NCBI RefSeq assembly: GCF_900110955.1
Contig: NZ_FOFR01000009.1
Span: 62,001-126,000 of the forward strand
Reading direction: 5' to 3'
Length of the DNA: 64,000 nt
Source of the DNA: Lentzea xinjiangensis
GTDB lineage: Bacteria; Actinomycetota; Actinomycetes; Mycobacteriales; Pseudonocardiaceae
Below the pieces are notes generated by a model, which searched no databases, was not told where the DNA came from, and saw only the letters and a list, made by a program, of their open reading frames with translations. Positions 8,926 through 15,270 of this stretch are shown one piece after another; within the stretch, counting starts at the first letter, position 1; each line of letters opens with the position of its first letter. Made by a program: the position numbers and the translations under genes.

Positions 8926-10343
8926 CGTCCTGACTCCTCATCGAACTCGTACGTGGGGACGTCGGCGAAGAAGCCGCCGAAGTCGATCGGGAACCGCGCC
9001 GCGCCGACTCCCGGCAGCGACGGCCACTCGAACGCCTTCCGGTCCGCCGACGGCACCAGGTCGGCGCGCGGCGGGGGGATCCCGAGGACCGGCATGCTCA
9101 CGAGGTCGAGGCCCTGTGGGGCGGGAACGTCGACCAGCAACGGCGGCAGCTCCGGCATCGGCACCGGCAGCGGGTGGTGCACCGGCGGTTCGACCACGTC
9201 CACTGGTCCCGCCGAACGGTGGTCGACGCCGAGTGCGTTGACCGCCGACACCTCGATGACCGCGGTCTCCCGAGGTGCGATGGAGGTCGAGCCGCGGTCG
9301 TGGGCACCGTTGGCCTTGACGACCTCCACACAACCGGGTCCCGCGGAGATCCTGACCTCCGTGGCCTCGAACGCCTCCCAGTCGACGACCACCGGCTGTC
9401 CTTTGAGGACGATCGGTCGATCGACGGCGACCGCTCCCACCTTCGGTGGAGCGATCGGCTCGCCGAGCGCGCGGCGCAGGTAGACCTCCCACTCCGCGGC
9501 GAGCGGGCGGCGCTCGGGGACCGCGCCCAGCGCACGGCGCAGCATCGCGACGCCCTGCGAGTCCAGTGCTCCGCCGATCGCGTCGGGGTTGGTGCGCACG
9601 GACGCCAGAGGTCCGGGGGTGAGGCAGCGCAGGATGAACAACCCGAGCTTGTACAGGTCGGAGGCCCGGCTCAGCAGCCCACCGTCCGGTGACACCCAGT
9701 CCGGGGCGTCGAGCTGCGTCACCGTGGCCTTCACGCCCTTGGGCCGCACGCCGTCGCAGTCCAGGAACATCACCATCGGGGTGTCGTCGAGCCGGAAGAC
9801 CTCGTTCATCGCGTTGATGTCCCCGAACACGACGCCGAGGGTGTCGTGGAGGAAGGCCAGCACGCCCGCGAAGTCGCGGCAGATCCGCAGGCGTTGCTCG
9901 CCGTCGGGCGTCGGCCTGCCCAGGCCGGCGGCGCGATCGGGCGGGATGAAGAGGTTCTGCACCTCGCGCAGCACGAGCTTCGTCCCGCCGGTGCCGAGCA
10001 GCGTCACCCGGTCGAAGTACGCGTCCGGGATCTTGGGCATCACCACGCCCAGTGCGTGACCGCTCTCCTCGACCACCCGGACCGGCCACACGGTGACAGC
10101 GTCGAGCCGGCGCCGTGCGGGCAGGTCGAGGTCGTTGCGGGTGGCCACGACCCGGCGCAGGCTCCCGAACTCGCTGTGCGGCTGGTGGTACTTCTTGTAG
10201 ACCAGCTCACCCGTCACGTCCGGCAGCTCCAGCCCCGGCAGCTCGATCACCGTCGCCTGACCGCCCTTGCCCAGCTGGCGGCCGTGTTTGCCGAGGTCAC
10301 CAGGCGCAATGGACATGGTGGTGCCAGACGAGGATTTCTCCAC
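8922..10343 (-). CDS. Atypical protein kinase of TerY-P type (kinase 2) with Ig-like tail
   Basis: 473 aa and first gene of the operon. Kinase features: glycine loop G-K-G-G-Q-A at 25-30, Lys50 (L-V-Y-K-K-Y), G-D-I-N-A-M-N at 174-180 and D-C-D at 195-197, the same unusual replacements as kinase 1. Residues about 335-420 look beta-rich and may form an Ig-like domain; the rest is proline-rich. The start is the GTG eight bases after an AAGGAG site, which avoids an implausible Cys/Pro-rich N-terminal extension. It has about 150 more C-terminal residues than kinase 1, so the two may have different targets or one may regulate the other (inference). Confidence 0.85.
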   Translation of the reverse strand: MEKSSSGTTMSIAPGDLGKHGRQLGKGGQATVIELPGLELPDVTGELVYKKYHQPHSEFGSLRRVVATRNDLDLPARRRLDAVTVWPVRVVEESGHALGVVMPKIPDAYFDRVTLLGTGGTKLVLREVQNLFIPPDRAAGLGRPTPDGEQRLRICRDFAGVLAFLHDTLGVVFGDINAMNEVFRLDDTPMVMFLDCDGVRPKGVKATVTQLDAPDWVSPDGGLLSRASDLYKLGLFILRCLTPGPLASVRTNPDAIGGALDSQGVAMLRRALGAVPERRPLAAEWEVYLRRALGEPIAPPKVGAVAVDRPIVLKGQPVVVDWEAFEATEVRISAGPGCVEVVKANGAHDRGSTSIAPRETAVIEVSAVNALGVDHRSAGPVDVVEPPVHHPLPVPMPELPPLLVDVPAPQGLDLVSMPVLGIPPPRADLVPSADRKAFEWPSLPGVGAARFPIDFGGFFADVPTYEFDEESGR

Positions 10344-10807
10344 GTTTGCCTCTCCTTGTATGCGGATGACGACATTCGGCGGTCGGCAATAAACATGGGG
10401 AAGGTAAACTGGCGACACCACGAACGCAGGCAGGCATCGCAGTTTGACCATCATCTGTCAACCGCCGGTCGTCCTCCTCAGCCGTCGCGCCCCCGAACTG
10501 CCCAGTCCAGAGGCACTATGCGTGGTCAATCGACGATCAAGGGCGGACCGTTACGACCCGAACCAACTATTTTCGGCGCGGGGTCCGGGCGGAGTTGACA
10601 AAAAGTGGACACAATCCACGCGCGCACAAAGAGAACCCGTCCGTTCCGATGTGACGGCTCGCCGGCTCTCACCAAAGGTGCGTCAGAGCTGGTCAGTGCA
10701 TGAATTCCAACAATTGGACGGCAGCACCCGCACCGAGGCGAACAGCGGCGTTTTTCGAGGAGCCGACGGCTTCCGCGCCGGCGCGTCGCACACGGGCTGA
10801 CGGCCGG
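10344..10807. promoter_or_regulatory. Upstream region of the TerY-P-type operon
   Basis: A 464-base gene-free stretch, AT-richer than its surroundings, between kinase 2 and the end of the MarR gene. On the minus strand a TTGACA (10456-10461) sits about 115 bases before the kinase 2 start, with no convincing -10 hexamer at the right spacing. A second GTTGACA at 10594-10600 begins the element shared with 29407-29426. No plausible gene was found in either strand; the open frames here lack ribosome sites and recognisable protein sequence. Confidence 0.4.
10594..10613 (+). promoter_or_regulatory. Element shared with 29407-29426
   Basis: The 20 bases GTTGACAAAAAGTGGACACA match 29407-29426 at 18 positions. 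It lies about 250 bases upstream of kinase 2, oriented opposite to that gene. The AT-rich content is unusual here. It could be an operator or include a -35 hexamer (TTGACA), but no -10 hexamer is seen at 16-18 bases. Confidence 0.4.
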
Positions 10808-11290
10808 CTAAGGCGTGCTCGCGGCGATGTCCTGCACGGCCTGGCAAGCGCTTGGCACCGGATCCAGCTCGTCCACGTGACCCGCCAGGCGGCGGAGCAG
10901 CGCCTTGAACGTCGCCCGGTCGACCGCCGGCAGACCGGAGAGCACGTGCGCCTCCGCGTGGCCGAGCCGCTCGTCCAGCTCGCTCAGGCGGGCGCGGCCC
11001 ACGTCGGTCGCCACGACGAGGCGGGTGCGGCGGTCGGTGGGCGCCGGGCGGCGGACCACCAGGGAGGCGCGTTCCAGGTCGTCGAGCAGGTAGGTCATGA
11101 CCGTGCGGTCGATGCCGAGCTGCTGGCAGAGCGCGGACTGGCTCTCCGGCTGGTCTCGGGTGGCGGCGGTGAGGACCTGGTAGCCGCGGTGGCCGCCGGG
11201 GAGGTCGCCCACGGCCGCGTTCGTCGCCTTGACGTAGGCGCGGAAGACCACGCCCAGGGTCCAGCCGAAGTCGTCTTCCAGAGCGGTCAC
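10808..11290 (-). CDS. MarR-family transcriptional regulator
   Basis: 160 aa of MarR type: an N-terminal dimerisation helix, a winged helix-turn-helix at about 45-105 (S-A-L-C-Q-Q-L-G-I-D-R-T-V-M-T-Y-L-L) and a wing D-R-R-T-R. GTG start. It is divergent from the luciferase-like/hemerythrin gene across 78 bases containing a perfect palindrome, the arrangement expected of a repressor controlling itself and its neighbour. The ligand is not predictable. Confidence 0.85.
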   Translation of the reverse strand: MTALEDDFGWTLGVVFRAYVKATNAAVGDLPGGHRGYQVLTAATRDQPESQSALCQQLGIDRTVMTYLLDDLERASLVVRRPAPTDRRTRLVVATDVGRARLSELDERLGHAEAHVLSGLPAVDRATFKALLRRLAGHVDELDPVPSACQAVQDIAASTP

Positions 11291-11331
11291 CTGGCAATGG
11301 TAGCTCGAACAGAACGTCTCGTCGCAGAATC

Positions 11332-11344
11332 TCTGTAGAACAGA
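11332..11344. promoter_or_regulatory. Candidate MarR operator
   Basis: Perfect inverted repeat TCTGT-AGA-ACAGA between the divergent MarR and oxidoreductase genes. It covers the expected -35 position of the rightward promoter, whose -10 is probably CATACT at 11357-11362. Seven bases on lies the ATG at 11369, so the rightward transcript may be leaderless. A partial copy of the half site (GAACAGAAC) occurs about 20 bases upstream. Confidence 0.55.
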
Positions 11345-11368
11345 ACATATTTATGGCATACTTTCGGC

Positions 11369-12820
11369 ATGACAGATTACGGCCACCCGCTCGAGTTCGG
11401 GGTGTTCCTGCCTCCCGCAGCGGAGCAGTTCGGGGAGACGTTGCGGCTCGCACAGGCCGCTGACGTGCTTGGACTCGAGTTCGTCAGCCTTCAGGACCAC
11501 CCGTACAACGCGACGCACCTCGACACGTGGACGTCGTTGTCGGTCATCGGGGCGTCTACCAGCAACGTTCGTGTGTTTCCCAACGTTGCCAACTTGCCGT
11601 TGCGGCCGCCTGCGGTGCTTGCGCGCGCGGCGGCGAGTCTGGACGTCATCACCGGTGGGCGGGTTGAGCTGGGGCTGGGGGCCGGGGCGTTCTGGGACGC
11701 CATTGCCGCCATGGGCGGGCCTCGGCGCACGGCCGGTGAGTCGGTTCAGGCGCTCGAAGAGGCCATCGCGGTCATCCGGGCGTTGTGGACGCCGGGGCGC
11801 GGGGTTCGGCTGCAGGGCGCTCACTACTCGCTCGACGGGGCGCGGCCCGGACCGTTCCCGGCGCACGACATCGGGATTTGGCTCGGTGCCTACAAGAAGC
11901 GGATGCTCCAGCTCACCGGGCGCGCGGCGGACGGGTGGTTGCCGTCCAGCCCGTACGCGCCGCCCGAGCAGCTCAGGAGCATGAACACGATCATCGACGA
12001 GGCGGCCGAGGAGGCCGGCCGTTCGCCGAAGGACGTCAAGAGGCTCTACAACATCACGCCCGGCTTCACGGCCGAGCAGCTCGCCCGGCTCGCGCTCGAC
12101 GAGGGGGTCAGCGGGTTCATCCTGATGGTCAACACCGACGACGAGCTGCGCGTGTTCGCCGAGGAGATCGCGCCGGCCGTGCGGGAGCTCGTCGCGAAGG
12201 AGCGCACTGCCGTCCCAGAAGCGCTGGGCGTGACTCCCACGCCTGACGACGGCACGCGGCTCTCCGCCACCCGCCTCTGGGACGAGGCGCAGCGCCCAAA
12301 AGGCCCGGCGCCTGACTCGGACGCCGTCTACACCGCGTCGGGCCGGGCGCTCAGCCGGCAGCTCATCGGTGTGCACAACCACCTGCGCGAGGAGCTGGCC
12401 AAGGTCCGCGAGATGGTGCGCCAGGTCGCGGACGGGGTCATCGACGTCGGCCAGGCGCGGTCCGCGATCAACACGATGACCATGCGCCAGAACAACTGGA
12501 CGATGGGCGCCTACTGCGAGAGCTACTGCCGGCTCGTCACCATCCACCACACCCTCGAAGACCGGAGCCTCTACCCGCAGCTCCGGGACGGCGACGCGCG
12601 CCTCGGGCCGGTGCTGGACCGGCTGACCGAGGAGCACCACGTCATCCACGACGTGCTGGAACGGCTCGACGCGGCGCTGGTGGCGACGGTCGCGGAGCCG
12701 AAGCGCATCGGAGAGGTGCAGGACGCGGTCGACCTGCTCACGGACACGTTGCTGTCACATCTGTCCTATGAGGAGCATGAGCTGGTGGAACCGATGGCAC
12801 GGATTCCGTACCACCACTGA
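11369..12820 (+). CDS. Luciferase-like flavin/F420 oxidoreductase fused to a hemerythrin domain
   Basis: 483 aa in two parts. Residues 1-280 are a luciferase-like monooxygenase barrel, including the G-R-V-E-L-G-L-G-A-G-A stretch typical of the family. Residues about 340-480 form a hemerythrin/HHE four-helix bundle with iron-ligand candidates in G-V-H-N-H, T-I-H-H-T-L-E-D, E-E-H-H-V-I-H and Y-E-E-H-E-L. A flavin- or F420-dependent oxidation coupled to an oxygen, NO or iron-sensing bundle is plausible (inference). No Shine-Dalgarno site precedes the ATG, fitting a leaderless transcript. The palindrome upstream suggests control by the divergent MarR protein. Confidence 0.85.
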   Translation: MTDYGHPLEFGVFLPPAAEQFGETLRLAQAADVLGLEFVSLQDHPYNATHLDTWTSLSVIGASTSNVRVFPNVANLPLRPPAVLARAAASLDVITGGRVELGLGAGAFWDAIAAMGGPRRTAGESVQALEEAIAVIRALWTPGRGVRLQGAHYSLDGARPGPFPAHDIGIWLGAYKKRMLQLTGRAADGWLPSSPYAPPEQLRSMNTIIDEAAEEAGRSPKDVKRLYNITPGFTAEQLARLALDEGVSGFILMVNTDDELRVFAEEIAPAVRELVAKERTAVPEALGVTPTPDDGTRLSATRLWDEAQRPKGPAPDSDAVYTASGRALSRQLIGVHNHLREELAKVREMVRQVADGVIDVGQARSAINTMTMRQNNWTMGAYCESYCRLVTIHHTLEDRSLYPQLRDGDARLGPVLDRLTEEHHVIHDVLERLDAALVATVAEPKRIGEVQDAVDLLTDTLLSHLSYEEHELVEPMARIPYHH

Positions 12821-12826
12821 TGCTTG

Positions 12827-12860
12827 CCGCTCCGGGCCGGCGACCGCCGGCCCGGAGCGG
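12827..12860. terminator. Bidirectional terminator hairpin
   Basis: A perfect 15-bp stem (CCGCTCCGGGCCGGC with its complement) and a GACC loop lie seven bases after the oxidoreductase stop. The convergent metalloprotease gene ends just beyond. There is no T-tract, as is common in actinomycetes. Confidence 0.8.
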
Positions 12861-12866
12861 TCGTCG

Positions 12867-14954
12867 CTAGCGTCCCACCACCGTGCAGGTCGCGGTCGCG
12901 GACTTGCCGGGGTTGCTCTCGGACACCGCCGTGAGGGTCACCTTCGACACGAGCGGTCCGCCGTCACGCCGCGCGTGCACCGGGACGTCGACGCGGTTGC
13001 CGAACCCGGCCGTGGCCAACGCGTTCGGCACCGACACGGACCAGCCGTTCTCCGCCTTCGCCGTCACGCGGTACACGTCACCGCCGAGGTACTGGTCCAC
13101 CGGCTCCGGGTGCTGCCCCGCGGGCGCGGCCGCACGACCGGTGTTGTGCAACGGGAACTTGCACGTCGCCACGCCGTTGGAACCGGCGCGTGCGGCGGTC
13201 GGCGTGACCCGCACGCCACGTTGCTGCGGTCCGGCGCCGTCCAGCGATCGGATCGCCACGGTGTAGGACAGCACACCGCTGGAATCGCGCTGCACGTCGA
13301 GAACGTAGAAGTGCAGCCTGTTGGCCTCGTCGACGAACTCGTACTCGCTGCCCGAGTTCGTGCCCGCGTGGAACAGGGCGTCGGAGAGCTGGCGGTAGTC
13401 GCCGACCGTGATCGGGACCTTGGTGCCGTCGGGCAGGACGTAGTCGGTCATGCCGATGTCCTGCGGGTTGGCGTCGATCACCCACGTGAACGGTGCCGCG
13501 TCGACGTACTTGGTCTTGGCCAGCAGCACGCCCGCGTCCGGCGTGAACGAGTCGGCGCCCATCCGGTCGACGACCTCCAGCGTGTAGTTGTGGTAGCCGC
13601 CGCCGTCGCAGAACGGGTTGGTGGCGACGTCGCACGCGGGCGTCTGGTCGCCCGTGCCCAGAGCGAGGTTGATGCCGGTCAGGCCGGAGGCGCCGGGGTT
13701 GACCTCGCGGGCGGTGATCTTCGCGACGACCGTCCCCGAACCGGCCAGCGCCTCGCGCGACAGGCGCAGCACGTTCCGCTCGTCGACGATCCCGAGCTTG
13801 ATCTTGTTGCGCAACGTCTGCTGGGCGCCGAGCGAGCCGCCGCCGGTCGCGGGGATCGTCCAGCGGGAGTGCGGGCCGCCGGGACCGTTGAACGAACCGC
13901 GCGAGAGCATGTCCCACGGACCGCTGTAGTCGCGGCGCGGCGGGTTGCCGTACGGGTTGTTGTAGTTGTCGCCGATGCCCAGGATGTGGCTCAGCTCGTG
14001 CGCGTACACGCCCTGGCCGGAGCTCTCGGCCTGGGTGGACGAGCCGCCGCCCGCGTTGGGCCAGATCGCCGAGCCCGCCGCCCACGACGTCCAGTCGACG
14101 TACCGGGTGCGCGAGAAGTTCGGCAGGGCGGGGTCGGGCGGGCCGAAGTCGTCGGTCACGTCCTCCTTGGTCCGGAACTTCATCATCCCGAACTCCTGCC
14201 ACGTGCCGGACTCGTCCTGGCCCGCGGACAGGTAGTAGATGAAGTCGTAGCCTGTTGGCACCTCCGCGCCGACGTCGGCCACCCACGCGGCACGGCCGTC
14301 GGTGCGGATGTTGCGGTTGCACGTGTCGCCCGCGGGACAACCGGTTCCGCCCTGGAACTCCATGGCGTACTCGTGGTCCTTGCCCGGCATCGTGTACGGG
14401 CCGAACGCCTTCAGCTCGACGCCGTAGCGCCCGCCGGAGGTCTCCATCCAGTACTCGTGCACGGTGTGACCGCGGTTGAGGGCGTTCGGCTTGTTGAGGA
14501 AGTCCTGGTAGAACTGGCCGACCCGGTCGCGCGGGACGCCGCTCGCCTCGGCGCTCGGGTTGCCGAAGACCGTCGAGCGCTCGGGCTGCGTCACGACGAA
14601 CGGCTGGTTCGGGTAGTCCAGCAGGACCAGCGCGCCCTTGAAGGTGCGCACCGAGCCCTTGACCGCCGGGTCGGCCCAGTCGGTGCCGGGGATCTTCTTG
14701 TAGTCCCGCTCCCACGTCATGTGGTCGGGGTTGACCCAGTTCTGCGGGTCGACGGGGCCGGGGAAGCCGGACTGCGCCAGCACGCGCGCGGAGTCCCTGG
14801 ACTGCTGCCACGGCTGTTGCTGGGGCCAGTGGTCGTACTGCCAGTGGGGTGACGACGGCTCGTCGGGGGCGGCGGCCGAGTTGCCGGCGGTGAACATCGC
14901 GACCGAGAGCAGCGCGGTGATCAGCAGGGCAGGGCGCCGATGTGTGCGGTCCAT
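12867..14954 (-). CDS. Secreted M6-type zinc metalloprotease
   Basis: 695 aa with an Arg-containing signal peptide and hydrophobic core at 8-28 ending in A-A-A. The protease signature is H-E-L-S-H-I-L-G-I-G-D at 319-329 (HExxHxxGxxD, metzincin style), followed by W-D-M-L-S as a Met-turn candidate. This matches M6/immune-inhibitor-A-like peptidases. Cysteines are few and paired. The C-terminal 130 residues (about 565-695) look like an all-beta accessory domain. It is probably an extracellular protease. The ATG lies 316 bases downstream (in minus direction) of the surface-protein gene, separated by two strong hairpins, so it is likely transcribed on its own. Confidence 0.85.
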   Translation of the reverse strand: MDRTHRRPALLITALLSVAMFTAGNSAAAPDEPSSPHWQYDHWPQQQPWQQSRDSARVLAQSGFPGPVDPQNWVNPDHMTWERDYKKIPGTDWADPAVKGSVRTFKGALVLLDYPNQPFVVTQPERSTVFGNPSAEASGVPRDRVGQFYQDFLNKPNALNRGHTVHEYWMETSGGRYGVELKAFGPYTMPGKDHEYAMEFQGGTGCPAGDTCNRNIRTDGRAAWVADVGAEVPTGYDFIYYLSAGQDESGTWQEFGMMKFRTKEDVTDDFGPPDPALPNFSRTRYVDWTSWAAGSAIWPNAGGGSSTQAESSGQGVYAHELSHILGIGDNYNNPYGNPPRRDYSGPWDMLSRGSFNGPGGPHSRWTIPATGGGSLGAQQTLRNKIKLGIVDERNVLRLSREALAGSGTVVAKITAREVNPGASGLTGINLALGTGDQTPACDVATNPFCDGGGYHNYTLEVVDRMGADSFTPDAGVLLAKTKYVDAAPFTWVIDANPQDIGMTDYVLPDGTKVPITVGDYRQLSDALFHAGTNSGSEYEFVDEANRLHFYVLDVQRDSSGVLSYTVAIRSLDGAGPQQRGVRVTPTAARAGSNGVATCKFPLHNTGRAAAPAGQHPEPVDQYLGGDVYRVTAKAENGWSVSVPNALATAGFGNRVDVPVHARRDGGPLVSKVTLTAVSESNPGKSATATCTVVGR

Positions 14955-15078
14955 CCCACCACCGTGGTGCAGAGCCGCCCTCGCGAACCACCGTCGATCG
15001 TCTGCCGGTCACCGCATTTCCGGCAGCGTTCGGCGCAGTCACTCCTGGAGTGCCGCGCGTGAACCTGCGCCGAAGTCC

Positions 15079-15112
15079 GTTCCTGCCCGGCAGCTCCCTG
15101 CCGGGCAGGAAC
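15079..15112. terminator. Terminator hairpin after the surface-protein gene
   Basis: Perfect 15-bp stem GTTCCTGCCCGGCAG / CTGCCGGGCAGGAAC with loop CTCC, downstream of the surface-protein and small-ORF genes and upstream of the protease gene. No T-tract. Confidence 0.75.
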
Positions 15113-15119
15113 GCGATCC

Positions 15120-15260
15120 TCAGGCCCGCGGCCGGTCTCCGGCCGCGGGAACGCTGACCGGCGTCTCCTCGACACCGCTCACCTCGTCGTGCCTCGCCTC
15201 GTCGAGGAGCCCGAGCACGCGACGCACGTGGTCCCTGTCGGCACCGAACATGAAGCACAT
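15120..15260 (-). CDS. Possible 46-aa small protein
   Basis: An ORF of 46 codons starting ATG-TGC ten bases after the surface-protein stop. Third positions are about 90% G or C and second positions are A/T-rich, the coding pattern of this genome. The product begins M-C-F-M-F-G-A-D and has a central helix rich in Arg, Leu and Glu (H-V-R-R-V-L-G-L-L-D-E-A-R). No Shine-Dalgarno site is visible, so translation might depend on the upstream gene. Not recognised. A second perfect hairpin (15125-15149) lies within its 3' end. Confidence 0.4.
   Translation of the reverse strand: MCFMFGADRDHVRRVLGLLDEARHDEVSGVEETPVSVPAAGDRPRA
15125..15149. terminator. Second hairpin, overlapping the small ORF end
   Basis: Perfect 11-bp inverted repeat CCCGCGGCCGG / CCGGCCGCGGG around TCT. 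It may act with the hairpin at 15079-15112 as a tandem terminator. It lies inside the last codons of the small ORF, so it may be structure by chance of high GC. Confidence 0.45.
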
Positions 15261-15270
15261 GCCGTTGACG

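Noticed and set aside
10455-10800. Open frames of about 60-120 codons in the intergenic region before the TerY-P-type locus
   Set aside because: No ribosome sites, atypical residues and AT-richer DNA; looks regulatory, not coding.
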